Source: Viscum album
Taxonomy: Eukaryota; Streptophyta; Magnoliopsida; Santalales; Viscaceae
Length of the DNA stretch: 64,000 nt
Reading direction: 5' to 3'
Assembly (NCBI GenBank): GCA_963277665.1
Contig: OY728159.1
Location: 1,017,561,343 to 1,017,625,342, forward strand
The position numbers were made by a program, and so were the translations under genes. The notes below the pieces were generated by a model. That model was not told where the DNA came from. It was given only the letters and a program-made list of their open reading frames with translations, and ran no database searches. This document shows, one piece after another, positions 27,045 to 39,428 of the stretch (positions are counted from its first letter, which is position 1; each line of letters opens with the position of its first letter).

Positions 27045-27260
27045 CAAGCTGATATGTGTGGAAGGCTATACCAATGGTTTTTTAAAATTATCGGTATAGC
27101 CCACCAATACCAACAATTTATTAAATATGTTGGTATATCTTTATCTATACCAATGGTTATAATAAACCATTGGTATATCTTGGCTCCATTTTCCATGTAC
27201 CCATGGCGCTTGAAAACTATGGGTATTGAGATGTTGGTATAACCCCACTTTCTAACAGTG
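27045..27260. repeat. Right terminal and subterminal repeats of the CACTA element
   Basis: Copies of ATACCAATGGTT, ACCATTGGTAT, TGTTGGTATA and CTATGGGTATT occur in both orientations, including a near-palindrome at about 27150-27180 (ACCAATGGTT facing AACCATTGGT). The end reads CTTTCTAACAGTG, the reverse complement of a CACTA terminus. Confidence 0.75.
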
Positions 27261-29537
27261 TCACTTTTATTTCTGCGAGAGTTATTCCAAATTAACCACT
27301 TCTTTCATTTTGTGGTGTATGTACTTAAATTTTGACAGGATATATCATTAATATCATTCTTTTCATGATATTTAACGTTTCATTTTATTTTATTCATGAC
27401 TGGGGTTTATAATTCAAAGGATTACCAAAGTGTTAAGTGATTTTTGTCTCAAATTTTCTTATTTAAGATATATGTTATGTTATGAACCTATATAATGAGG
27501 TGTATATATAGACCCTTTGACACATGATATTATGAATTTATTTATTCTCATGATATTATAAGTTTTATTTAATTGTATTCCTTCATGGGGATTACGATTC
27601 AAGGTTACCAATATAGTAAGGGTTTTACGATACAATATCACCATTTTTTGGATTGTTTATGTCTATAATTTTGATAATGAAATATTATTAAGTATATCTC
27701 AATAAACTCATGAATTTTATTATCCTATGGTTATTTATTTATAAGACATGTTTTTCATTCATTTTAATTTTTTATTTAACAATTATTTCCAAAGTTTTTT
27801 AGAGAAAGATGACATTATCTATATATTTGGTCAAAAACCATTTTTTATTCCATATCCATGTTTAAAAAAAAAAATTTAAAAAAATTTAACATTATACAAA
27901 GGATTTAGTATTGAAGTCTTTACCCATTTTTGAAATTTTACAAAGTGTTTTAGAAGGAATCAATATGTCTTTTTTTAAGGAAGAACTATTTGGGTTTTAC
28001 TGAAAATGCAAAAGGAATCTTTGTTTTAACATGTAAAACATAAAAAAATTTCCTTCCAATACAACCGATTTTTTTTATAATTCCATTATAAGTATCATAT
28101 ATTATTTTCAGATAAAATTATTTTTAAACTTTTTATGTTTAAAAAATAGTTTTCAAAGTGGATAAGATATTTTCATCAATAAATGTTTTTAATGATCTCT
28201 AAATCTTCATTTATATGTTTTTAGGGTAATTTTCAATGAAAATAATTATGAAAATGTTTGATGAATTTTTAGTCAGAAAAAAATTGATTTTCAAATGAAA
28301 AATTTTATTTTCCTCAAGAAATGTTTTAAATGATTTTAACGATCCTTTATAAGTATCAAAGGTTATTTTCAATGAAAAGGATTTTGAAAATGCTTTAGAA
28401 CTTTTTAAGTTTTGAAAACTTATTTTTGAAGTGGAAAGGAAATTATATTCAATAAATGTTCAAAGTGATCATTCAAAAATTATTTTCCATTAAAGATTAC
28501 ATCATTTGATGTTATTTATTCTATATTAGGTATATGTTCTAAGGATACCATTCTTCTTATTTCTATAAATGGTTTATATTTTTGATGAAAAGATGTTTGT
28601 GAAATCCTTTTATCTTCCACAATTATACTGTGATATAATTATTATGAAACCTCCTTATTTTTAAATGGATGATGTTATGATTAAATGGTTAAATGATTAT
28701 AAAACCTATTTCTTATCTATATGTTATTCAACCATGAAATGTTTATGAAACCCATTTATTTTCATTGGTTTTGATAAGATGAATGTTTTATATTATTTTT
28801 TCATACATATGTATTATTTTAATTATATAATGGGTGGGGACTATATCTCCCTCCAATTAATTGGGTAAAAATTGATATCTCATGAGATAAATAGGACTAG
28901 ATAGGGGTGTGAACCCAGTCTAGTAAGGAACTTTTTCTACTATGATAGTCTTGGGAGTGAACCTTGACTACTATGATTATTTGGGGAGTAAACCCATTAC
29001 ACTATAATATCCTTGTAAATGATCCTTAAATATTATGAAAATAACTACTTATACTTATGTATATTCAAAAATTTCATGTCTTATGTCAATGTTAGGATCA
29101 CATGGTCTATTTCCATTGATTTCCTTATGATTTATGCCTTATGAACTATCAATATTTATGATATGACTCCATATATTGATATTTGATATGAAGGGAATAT
29201 TTTCATATGTTATGCTCATGTTCTCTTACCCTTATTCTCATGTGGTGTTTAAGTGTTTCATCTTTTTACCCTCACTGGGAAGCTGAGATCCCCCTTTATT
29301 ATTTTTATTTTCCACAGACTATGATGATAAGTATTATGTATGATATGTATAAGAAGGATGCTAGTAATGAGGAACTAAGTGGGAGATGGTGTATACCTCT
29401 CATAAACTAGTTGTTTATGTTTCAAATTTTCAAATGTAAATATACGTTTATTATTCTCAGGTGTGTATTTGTGTAATGAAATGAATAGTCATCTAAATTT
29501 AAGAAATATCTATGTACAAAAAGATTGGGTCGTTATA
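27261..29537 (+). repeat. Right half of decayed family A LTR (A3), resuming after the CACTA element
   Basis: Beginning at TCACTTTTATTTCTG, the sequence follows the 3' part of the A2 LTR (59127-60399). Matching landmarks are TTTTACTGAAAATG, the run of TTTTCAA blocks, and GGTGGGGACTATATCTCCCTCCAATTAATTGGGTAAA near 28835. Further ones are ATATCTCATGAGATAAAT near 28880, GAACCCAGTCTAGTAAGG near 28910, TTTTTACCCTCACTGGGA near 29270 and TTTTCCACAGACTATGA near 29311. It ends near ATTGGGTCGTTATA, matching the ATTTGGGTCTCTACA end of A2. The primer site that should follow is not recognisable. Confidence 0.6.
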
Positions 29538-30600
29538 AAGAACATTCCACAGAACTCGATAAGATTTGAAAGGATGTTAACACAAAAAAATATAGACATA
29601 GGGGTTAACTACCCCAAGGATACCAACCCAACTACATGGGATCTATGGTTAGGGTATTGGTATGATTCTTTGTTTTTAATCAAAAAGGCTCCGATATTTG
29701 AAGTTTTGGTTACAATTTATAGACCAGAAAAATATTTAATTTTTAATTAACATTCCAATTTAATGAAATCTGATTCTATTTAAATTTATAACTCAACAGT
29801 TCAAAAGTTTTTTTGTATGTATATGAATATATATAACAAGGTCCTATTAGATGAATTTTTTCTTCCCATGTTATAAATTCTTACACTTTATAAGTTGAAA
29901 ATGGTACTACATGTAACTGCACCGAGAATTTTATGATGATACCATTTTATAGATCATAATTCCTAAATTATAGAGACACACACACACACTCTTCAAATTG
30001 AAAATGGAATCCATGTACTTTTAACAAGTTAACATTTTTTCTTGTGAAACTAATGGTTAATGACTCAAACCCTTTATAATTGGATAATCAAGGTTCTATC
30101 GTCAAGATATATGGAAAAAACCATTTATGTTTATATAGAAACTTTAATTAATCAAATTATTTATCTCATTTATCTTGTATAAATGTTAGTATGATAAAAT
30201 ATTTAACAATGAAGGAACTATAACATGTTGTAGGTAATGCATGTGATAAAACAGGTATGGAATGGAATATGTATGACATGTGAATATTTATGTGCTTATA
30301 ATGATTCATGTGGAACTAACTTCTTTCCATACTATTCCAAGTCCAAAAATAAAATATATAATAGTAATAAAATCATAAATTCACAAGCATCATCCAATAG
30401 TGAAATTAGTACAACCATAATAGGCATGATCCAGAATATCAAATCCCAGCCCAGGAAATTTGGTATTTTCTCTATAAGTGGGATAGAAACTCCTACATAC
30501 TGAATTATTAACAAATTAATACATTTTACAATCTCTTATTTACCATACCAAATAGTAATGAAAGTAAAAGATCCTATAATACCACTTTTTGGAATCTTGG
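29538..30600. other. Unassigned AT-rich stretch
   Basis: Contains an (AC)n run near 29980-29990 and open frames of up to 95 codons (for example ending at 29750) with no recognisable protein family. The frame at 29463-29750 begins inside the LTR end, so it is probably chance. Likely the decayed internal part of A3 or the far part of the A4 3' LTR. Confidence 0.4.
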
Positions 30601-33000
30601 ACTTGGTCTACTCCTGAGTAACCAACCCTAGTTGTCCACATGGCCTCAAGTGTGCCTTTCCATAAACCAGAGCCTTATTTCTAGAAGTTAGGTCCTAGGG
30701 CATTTCAATGGGAATACAATGGCCTCTGATCAAAGTATAACATAGTGGTATAATAAAATGATAAAAAATAAAAACAGATAAAAATTAACAAGTAGAGCAC
30801 TAAAAAATTTAAACATAAGATAAAATAAATAAAATAAACAATAATAATTAGCATTGTACACAAAATGATGTCAATTTCATGATGTTATTCAAATGAATTT
30901 TGTATACATAGAAGAAAGAATACATAAAAAAACATATCTCAAAAAGAAAAAATGTACAAAACCTTCTCCAATAGCACCGTTAGCCTAATATTAGTCATAT
31001 TCTCCAATCTACCATGTGATATGAAAATTAAGTATCCAAGACCATACACTGTCCCTTGTCCCTACCAGCATCCATAAAGTATGTCTGGGTACCAATCAAA
31101 AACTCGAATAGAGTGTGAGATATATTCAGTATGTCACCTACAATGGTGTCTATAACAAGTCCAGTCTTTGTATATAAATTTAATATTGTGTAGGTATAAG
31201 AGTAATAAGTGAAATAAAGTATATGAAATACTAACTATGTCATGTATGATATCCTCATGGGATGATCATCCGATAATGATTTCTTTGGCCTAATCCAAAA
31301 TTTTCTAATAAGGAGACCTTTAAATGGTAGGGTTTAAGGGACATAACCAAAGTGAACAAGTAGAATCAATAAATAAAGTGGGACCTAAGGTGTAAGCAAG
31401 GAATCCAAGTAGTGATAATTAGAGAATAATACTCAAGGTGAAACCAAGGAATACTTTAACTTAGAAGGTTGATCAAGCTCATATTAATAAAATATAAAAC
31501 ATAGATAAAGGGGCGTAAGTTTAATCCACAAGAACACCTGAGGCATTGCATAGAAAAAGTGTCTAATAGATTCCCTAGAGTACATCCATAGTAAATACTA
31601 ATCTAAGCATGAATGTGGACTTAGGGAAGATTCCATGGAACCTCCTTTATAAGGATATAAAACTGAATACATGGGGGGTATTAATGGAATTCTAATATCA
31701 AGATATGAATTTAATGAATCATCCATACAATGTTGATCCATTAATGTACTAATAATACAAGGAAAAAATTACAAGGTGGTTATATCCCTTGAAAATAGAA
31801 TCAATATATCATGTTGGAATCCTATGAGTTCTCAAGGAATTACCTTGAGAATCCAAGGACATATCATGTATAACCAATAATTTAATAAGAAAATGGTCTA
31901 TAATTTATAGACAGCTTGGGTATATAATTATTAACATTGGCCATGTGTCATCTATGTCAATTTACTTTTTCATTTAATTCAAGATATTACATTTTAATTT
32001 ATAAATGACTGAGTCTCATAAGTGGTGTCATTCAATTTGATCATTTCATTACAAATTAATTTATTTCAAGTGAAATATACTTTGTAAATTATAATGTATC
32101 AATTCATCTACTTATATTAAAAAAAATCCCCTGTGGAAGATAAACTGAACACATTAATGGGTCTTTTGATTAATAATAAGCACAAGTTCATATAAACATA
32201 CATGTCTCCCTCCTAAGGGGTGGCTCATGTTGAGGTATTTGAACTCCAATGATAGAAGGGTGATATATTAGGGTGTTTTGGTTCCAAACTAGGAAACCAA
32301 TTTAAGGCATATTAATTTTAGGGGTGACACACATGTTATTTTGGAATGCATAATAATAGTGAAAATATAAATGGTAAGACTTGAGGTAAATCTATAGAAC
32401 ACTTAACTCATAGTGGAAGTCAACTCCTCATCAGATATCAACTATATATTGAATCTAAAAAGGAATAAATCGAAAAAATTTAAAAAATACCTAAATAGTG
32501 GGAATATAATATTATATGGAAATAACACTGATGATGGTGTGATAAACTAAGAAAAAAAAAGAAACAGATTGAAGACATTACTTTTGTATGACCAATGAGA
32601 AAAATGATGGTCTTGTTGGTGTGAAATTGCAGGAGAGGCCTTTATTCCTAGCATGAGGTGGATGATTAATTTTCAATGAAGGATTTTGGGTGTTGTGTGC
32701 GTAGAAAAAAGGAAACGAGGGGTTAAACTTATAAGGTGTTAAGGGAAAATGATAATTTTACCCATTTTAAAGGGGGAATTTGTTTTGAAACATGGATTAT
32801 CCAAACCAAGCACCAACCAAAGAGTGTAACTACTTAGTTGGAACTGACTATTAATTCTACGTTTAGGGTTTGAGAAAACCATGAATAACTCATGCAGCCC
32901 TCTATAGAGCCTCTATAACACCCTGTATGGTTTTTCCAAACCAAGATACCTTAGGGGAATGATTTATAAAACGACGTTCCTGGTCTATTTTCCCCAAAAA
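30600..33000 (-). repeat. Probable decayed family B LTR (B3), minus strand
   Basis: The left end resembles the left end of the B2 LTR at 45934. TTGTCCACATGGCCTCAAGTG and TGCCTTTCCATAAACCAGAG stand where B2 has TTGTGACTACCCCAAGCCC and ACCTTCTATAGGCCAG. Near 31085 GTCTGGGTACCAATC, then GAGTGTGAGATATATTCAG, parallels the B2 block near 46350. Similarity is weak, and no terminal repeats or target duplication can be defined. It would be an insertion into the A4 3' LTR. Confidence 0.35.
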
Positions 33001-34282
33001 AATATCTTCAGGCTCTAAAAAAATCATTGTACTCTTTTTAAACCACTATAACCTCATTAGTCCTTTTTATAAAGATAAAACTAAATATTAAAACTAAAAT
33101 TTAAGGGTTCCATGCCTTTGAGAAAAACCAGGATCGAATATAAATACCCTTGGAATGGTATTTTAAGAAGATGAAAACCTCTATATCATGTCAAGGTAAG
33201 TTTAAAAGATAATTGGGGTTAGGTTTGTAGAGCTAGAAGGATTAATATTTTTTTTAAATAAGTGAAATTAGTGGTGTTCTTTTATAACTGGGGGAGATGA
33301 CCCACTTGGAATTTCTTAAAATATTAAAGTATAACATTTTAGAACTCAAGAAAAATGATTCCAAAATGGAAAAATATTTGAAGTTTGTATTTTATTAGGT
33401 CATAATATGGTCAAAAAATTGGATTTTGGTAATCATAATTAGAAAAATTATCCTTATATAAGTGTTTAACCCTTAGTAAACCACGTTTAATCTCAACCAT
33501 GGTGAAATATTTTGACTATTTATACTTTTTTATGACCAAAAATTAAAGTTGATTCATTTCCAAATATATAAATGATGATTCAAATTATTCTATACATTTT
33601 ATCAAATTAAATTCATATAGTTGGAACACTTTAATTTAATATTAAACCTACAAAATATAGCAAATGGTTTTCTATAAAAATGTTTTCAAAAATATTTATA
33701 CCCATATCCTATATAAAATTTATTTCAAAGACATTAATAGGATTATTAACAATATAAATTAATTAATTTTACTGTTTAAACTATTCTAAAACAATATAGA
33801 ACTTTATAAATACTTTAAATGAGAAAAATAGTTTTCAATAAAATCAATACTTTTCAATATTCATCAAAAAATAAATCTTTTCAAATAATTATCACAAATA
33901 ACTCTAATATAATTTTAAAATGGTGATTTAAAATATTAATATCATTATCTTAAAACAATTTTCTAAAACTAGTAGAAAATAATTTTATTTTATTTCTCAA
34001 AAAATTAAATAAAAACTATTTTTTGGAAGAAACTATTTTTTAAAGAATATAATGACTTTACTAAAAATTGAGTACTTATTTATCAAAATAATTTTTATAT
34101 AAAAAGGTTATACATATATTTTTTCAAAATTTGGTTATTCTTATTCACTCAACCTAATGACTATTCTATAAAGATATACAATATTACGCATCATTTAGAC
34201 TCGTGGATTCCTGTATTATAAGCTATGAAAGAAATTAAATTTATTCAAAGGGAAATATATCATTAAATATTGAGATGTTCTG
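33000..34282 (-). repeat. U3 part of the 3' LTR of element A4 (minus strand)
   Basis: Read on the minus strand from 34282, the sequence CATCTCAATATTTAATGATATA aligns with the start of the A2 LTR (CACCCTGAGATTTTATGAGATATA). It is preceded by a purine-rich GGGGTGGAA (34283-34294), the place of the polypurine tract. Further in, a CACCATGGTTGAG / CTAAGGGTTAAA block resembles the CATGGTAA/GGGTAAA block of U3. Divergence is strong, and the left limit is uncertain. Confidence 0.45.
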
Positions 34283-35357
34283 TTCCACCCCACATAAAAT
34301 GTAAGAACCCGGTTTTTTCTGAGAAAGACTTTGAAATATTCTTGATAATATTCCAGAGCAGTGCCATCAGACGGCGTGCGATTCCGAGCCCCGGAGTGGT
34401 CGGAATTAAATTTTCAGTGCGTTCACACTTGAAATGATAAATAAATGGGATAACTCCTAAACGGTGAACCGGATTAGGGATCCGAGTGTACGTATGGGTC
34501 CGGAATGGGGTGTTTTCCCTAGGAACGACATAAAATTTATCTGCGCGGGATGTTTGGACCCATCGCCCACTTCTGGAATGTTAAACAGATAAATTAATTA
34601 ATTAATTTATTTGTTTAATGGTGAAACTTGAGTATCTCTTAAACAGTGGATCAGATTGGAGAAATGAGGGCACTGTTGAGTTCGGAATGTACCATTTACC
34701 CTAGGATGGGTATAAGTTTTGCGGGCGTGGGCCGTCTGTGAAAAATGGCCCCAGGGGCGTTTTCGTAATTTGGCGGCCTCAGGCGCTATGTTTAATAACT
34801 TTTGAAAGGGGCCTCAGATTAAAATTCTGAGACCACCGTTGTGCTTGGGTGGTGGTGTTTACCCTAGGGGTGGCTTAACCTCGACCCCGTCAGATGTTTC
34901 AGACGCGGGTGAATTTGGGGGTGTTTTAAAATTAATTAATTAAAATTAATTTTTCTATTTTATTAACCCCTCACCCTCTTACCCTTGTTCACCCTCTGGT
35001 GGAAGACAGAAACCAAAGTAAGCTCTCCTTCCCATCTCCTCTCCTACTACTCCCAAGGCGGTTGCGGATCCGGCCGGTGGATCGTCGCAAAGCGACGGGC
35101 TAAGCCCCACCAGGTAGGATCGTTGAGGTTTCCAATTTTTATTTCTGCATATACATTAAGATCAATTTATTTGTATCAAACGTCTGTCGAATTATCGAGA
35201 AAATAACATGTATTTGTATTATATTTTATTCTTTGTCCATCGCACTACTCGGAATCGAAATCCGAGTTCGGAGTCGATCGTAAAAGACCGCCGAAGTTTG
35301 TGGGTTTTTGCTGGTTATCCCACGGTTGGGGGTGGTCCGGCGGTTCTCCCGGGCGGC

Positions 35358-35518
35358 GAAGGCCGGTTCGGCCGGGTGAGAGCTGCGGAGGAGCGGCGGA
35401 GGCCTGTTCGGCCGGGAGAGTGTCGCGGAGGCGTGGAGGAGGCCTGTTCGGCCGGGCGAGCACCGCGGAGGCGCGGCAGAGGCCTGTTCGGCCGGGCGAG
35501 CACCGCAGAGGTGCGGAC
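35358..35518. repeat. GC-rich tandem array, 40-41 bp unit, 4 copies (in B1)
   Basis: Units start at 35358, 35399, 35439 and 35479, each beginning GAGGCCTGTTCGGCCGGG or a close variant. The array is dense in CpG. It generates overlapping Arg/Pro-rich frames on both strands that mimic a gene. Confidence 0.9.
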
Positions 35519-35959
35519 TTCGGCAGCAGGCGGTGCGGGGTCCGGAGCAGACGACGACGACGACATCGGCTGGAGGACGGCGGCAGGCTGGTGGCCGGGG
35601 GGGGCGAGACACCGACGAGGTGTGCGGCGAGGCGGTCGCGCAGGAGGAAGACCCGCGGGAGGCGGGTCTGGTCGGGAGAGACGACCGACCGGTCAAAAAA
35701 AAAAGAAATAAAAATAATATAAAAAAGGGGGTTTAAAATAATAATAATAGTATTATTATTATTATTATTGAAATGATTTATAAATCATAGACCATACATC
35801 TGATTTTGGCACCGTCTGTGACGACGCGTCCCTAAAGTAGAGACAAAATATTTTAGATGGTTTGGGGAATTTTTAATTCCCGAAATGAGGGGCCTTGGAG
35901 GCGCGACACGTCTTTAAGTAATTGGCGTTTTCTGGGGGATTTTGTTTTGGACGGCGCAG

Positions 35960-36690
35960 ACGCGTATGATGTCCGTTTTGAGCACTGTCAGTGGCCTTGG
36001 AACCCTGGCACCGAGGTGACGTTTTCCAGGGTAGTTTCGGGCGTTGAAGCCGGAGTTGAGGCATGGGCCCCATGACCCATCTTTTGAGCTGCGCGCAGCT
36101 TTCAACGACTTTTTCCTCGGATGTCCATTTGGGGCGTGCGAGCAGTCGATGTTGGTTGTTTTTCCGAGGGAATCATGTTGGCGCAGTCTGCCCGTTGTAA
36201 TTCTGTATGATGGTGTAGGGCCCACGAGGGCCGTTTGGGCGTCGACGGTGATTTTCCATCTTTATCACCGGGCGACCGTTTTGGACAAGTGAATAGTCCA
36301 TCTTGTGTACTTTTTCGAGAGGATCGCAACAGTGCGATCCGTTCATTGAGTTTCGGGACCGAGATGCGGGTCCCACGAAGCACCACTCATGTGCGGTGCG
36401 CCGGAACGTATATTTTTTTCCAAATATCCGTTGCACTCAAGTGAGTAGTGCTTTTAACTATTTTTACGACGGGATCGCATTGGTGCGATGTGCCCGACTA
36501 TTTTTGGGGCCGAGGCTCGGGATCACGAGATGTCGTTCGGGCATGAGGCAGTGTTGGTGACTTTTCCGTCAGATATCCATTTGAGGCGAGCAAGTAGCCG
36601 ATCTCGCGTGTTTTTTCGAGAGGATTACACCGGTGCGATCTGTTTGGTTGGGCGGAGCTTCTTACAGAATCTTAATGTGGAAATGTGAAA
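35960..36690. repeat. Diverged tandem array, about 152 bp unit, 4-5 copies (in B1)
   Basis: Copies can be lined up from about 35969, 36125, 36275, 36427 and 36580. Each starts CCATTTGGGGCG, CCGTTTTGGACAAG, CCGTTGCACTCAAG or similar. About 35 bases later each of the last four has a TTTTTCGAGAGGAT-like element followed by GGTGCGATCTG or similar. Confidence 0.65.
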
Positions 36691-37055
36691 GGTCCCTCGA
36701 CGACGGTTCCTCTACCATTTTTGTAGAGATCCATTGGCATGTGATCGCGTGCACTCCTGGGTGAGTGATGCTGGTGGTTTAACCGATGTGGTTGGTCGTG
36801 CCTGGACCTTTGAGGTGGAGTTGTTACGTCACACATTCGCATTGACGTTGGGTGCCGTGTGCACGATAGCCTTTGGGCTGGAACGAGGTATACTCTGGGA
36901 GTATACGGGATCGCTTGGAGGTACATGTAGCTGTTGTACTTGAGGATGTTTGTGCGCTCAGTTGGGGTTGACTTGGGGAAGCACGTTGTGTGGGCCCCAT
37001 GTGCATGTCGTGTTCTGCTTTACGTACTTTGACCTCTCGCGACGTAGAGGGTCCC

Positions 37056-37232
37056 TCTGTGCTCATTTGTTTGACCAGCAGGGTGGAGTTTTCCCCTAGA
37101 TCTGTGCTCATTTGTTTGACCAGCAGGGTGGAGTTTTCCCCTGGCTCTGTGCTCATTTGTTTGACCAGAAATGTTGAGTTTCCCCTGGCCTTGTGCTCTT
37201 TTGTCTGACCAGCAGGGTTGAGTGGTCTCCCC
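37056..37232. repeat. Tandem array, 45 bp unit, 4 copies (in B1)
   Basis: Units begin TCTGTGCTCATTTGTTTGAC at 37056, 37101 and 37146, with a diverged fourth at 37190. The first two are nearly identical. Confidence 0.9.
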
Positions 37233-37546
37233 CTGCTCTTGATCTCGTTGGTTTGGCCGGCAGAGATGGTTTGGTTTCTCTGATTCTTCGGCTGTGAGGG
37301 GTTTCAGCACTGTGCCCTTTCACCGGTCTGCGACACCGTCTGCGACTACGGGTGTTCGTATAGCGTGGGTGTTTTCTACACTTTCTGGGATGAGATATCT
37401 CGGTTCACTTCGACAGTGACTCAGCGGATTGGACTGGGATCGCCTTGTGAGGCTTGGGGAGTTTCTCCCATTGCTCCATGTTCCCTGGTAGAGCATGTGG
37501 TTTCGGTGTGACCAACACTTTACGCGGGAATCGATACTCTACCCAG

Positions 37547-37776
37547 GAGGTTGTTCCAACAGGGCTGAGGTTGTTCCAGAAGGGCTGAGGTTGTTTCCAG
37601 CAGGGTTGAGGTTGTTTCCAGTAGGGCTGAGGTTGTTCCCAGCAGGGCTGAGGTTGTTTCCAACAGGGCTGAGGTTGTTTCCAGCAGGGTTGAGGTTGTT
37701 TCCAGCAGGGCTGAGGTTGTTTCCAGCAGGGCTGAGGTTGTTTCTAGTAGGGATGAGGTTGTATCGAGCATGGCTC
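37547..37776. repeat. Tandem array, 20-21 bp unit, about 11 copies (in B1)
   Basis: Successive units read GAGGTTGTTTCCAGCAGGGC with single-base changes. The repeated Leu-Phe-Pro-Ala-Gly frames on the plus strand are translations of this array. Confidence 0.92.
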
Positions 37777-37863
37777 ATCAGTGAGTTACCATCCAGCAGG
37801 GATGGCCAGTACAGCGGTGTTCACCAAGCAGTACCATCCAGCAGGGATGGCCAGAGCAGTTCC

Positions 37864-38108
37864 GGGCTTACCTCTAGCAGGGCTGGGCAGTGGTCCCCGA
37901 TGCCGGGCTTACCTCCAGCTAGGCTGGGCAGTGGTCCCTGATGCCGGGCTTACCTCCAACAGGGCTGGGCAGTGGTCCTCGATGCCGGGCTTACCTCTAG
38001 CTGGGCTGGGCAGTGGTCCCCGATGTCGGGCTTACCTCCAGCTGTGTAGGGCATTGGTCCCCGATGCCGGGTTACCTCCAGATGGGCTGGGCAGTGGTCC
38101 CGTCGCTG
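37864..38108. repeat. Tandem array, exact 41 bp unit, about 6 copies (in B1)
   Basis: Unit starts (GGGCTTACCTC) fall at 37864, 37905, 37946, 37987, 38028 and 38069. The unit contains GGGCTGGGCAGTGGTCCCCG. Shared words such as CAGCAGGG link it to the neighbouring 21-bp array, which suggests a common origin. Confidence 0.93.
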
Positions 38109-39428
38109 ACTTTAACCAGGTCAGCCTCCAGTGGATTAACCTGTTATGGGATTGGGCAGTGTGGCACCCATGGACTTTCCGGGTCTCCCTGTAGTGAGAA
38201 CCCGTTGACTTCCAGGGATCCTCCAGCGGGGCTGGGCAGGGGGTCGCCTGTCAACTTTGAACATACCTCTCGACTATGGGGTAGTGATGTGGTGTGGTTT
38301 GACGTTCCCCCAGAACTCGCAAGTACGAGGATATTTTCCCACACCGAGACACGTCCTTGTGACGCACCCTAAAACCATGTGGGTGAGTCAGTGCCGCCCA
38401 AAGCGGATAGTGTCAAGGTGTGGTGATTGAGCTCTTGGCTTGTAGTTCGGGGCAAACGTGCGGGATGCTGGGCATCGATGGTGTTACTTCTGGGACTGTG
38501 GGCTACTCTTTTCTTGGGCTGAGCTACGGGATGGAGATCCCCTTACGACCTTGTTCGGGCTTCTTGTTGAGCATATGGGCTTGTATATACCTTGTTCTAG
38601 TACCCAATTCTTGGGTTTGGTTACTCTCCTTCCAGGAGAGGCGAAGACGCGTGGGGTATGCCACATGATTTCCGTGTCTAGCTTCTCATGGTTGGACGAG
38701 TCTGCTCTCCTACTGTAGGTAGAGAAGACTCAACATGAAGTTTATCTTCTCACCGTTTCCAGCTCCTTGTGTTTGGACGAGTCTACCTTCTTTCCTCTTG
38801 TTGGGTTGAGCTGGACTCTTTACTGTACTCTTACTACACTTTCAGTTGTACTCCTCTACTTTTCTGTTTGCTCTACTACTCACCCTTTGGTACCTCCTTT
38901 GTTGCTCCCTCAAGCCTTCGGGGTATCCTACATAGTATTTTTATACTCACCCCTTCTTGGGCTTTGCTCGCACTTAGTGTGCCCTTGAAGACGACAGACA
39001 GGTGGAGCATGACTTCATTAGAGCATAGGAGTTCGGGAGCTCGGACCACATGCGGTGGTTGTAGCCGGGTTTCAGGTGGGAGACCCGTCAGCTATTTGTT
39101 TTGTTTACCTGTTGCCGGGTTGTGGAACTTTTGGGTTGGGCGCGTGTTTTCCCCCTTTTCTTTTCAGTGTTCCTTCAGCTTTCTTTGTACTTTTAGAGGT
39201 CGATTCACTTTGTGGTATTTATATAGCAGTTTCTCTTTTCTTTTCTTGTCTTTTCTTTTACTCTGTACTATTGCATTGAATGTGCTGCGTGTGTGTGTAC
39301 AGGTACTTAGGAAAAGGCCTCCCCGAGTTGTTGTACCTTCGGCACTGGTCGCCAGCCCCTGGCCTATGGAGGCGGGCTTATGGTAGTTGCGACTAGAGCC
39401 CGGGGTAGGGTCGGGTCGTGACATAAAA

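Larger units (their letters stand above)
13808..27260 (-). mobile_element. CACTA (En/Spm-type) DNA transposon, about 13.45 kb
   Basis: The left end reads CACTACTAGGAAACC. The right end reads in reverse complement CACTGTTAGAAAGTGG. Both fit the CACTA terminal inverted repeat, with mismatches. Both ends carry many short subterminal repeats of the ACCAATGGT/ACCATTGGT type. The flanking triplets are TCT (13805-13807) and TCA (27261-27263), a 3-bp target duplication with one change. The inside carries a TNP2-type transposase pseudogene on the minus strand and a second minus-strand coding remnant, so transcription runs from the right end to the left. All coding parts are broken. Confidence 0.88.
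34300..39423 (+). mobile_element. Solo LTR of a family B gypsy element (B1), 5.1 kb
   Basis: It starts TGTAAGAACCCGG and ends GGGTCGTGACA. It is flanked by perfect 5-bp duplications TAAAA at 34295-34299 and 39424-39428. No primer site, polypurine tract, pol motif or internal direct repeat of the ends is present, so it is an LTR left by recombination rather than a full element. Its last 120 bases align with the minus-strand end of B2 (45934-46060): GTCGCCAGCCCCTGGCCTAT against GTCGCCAACCGCTGGCCTAT. It is much richer in G+C and CpG than everything around it. The open frames of 60-200 codons inside it come from GC-rich tandem repeats and are not genes. Confidence 0.85.

Noticed and set aside
29463..29750. 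95-codon plus-strand frame
   Set aside because: It begins inside the end of the A3 LTR, has no recognised family and no homologous frame in other family A copies.
35208..35736. Overlapping Arg/Pro/Gly-rich frames on both strands that look like a gene or CpG island
   Set aside because: They lie within the solo LTR and its 40-bp GC-rich array. No domain is present, and frames are open on several phases at once.
37495..38372. Repeat-rich frames of 70-150 codons
   Set aside because: They are translations of the 21- and 41-bp tandem arrays in the LTR.
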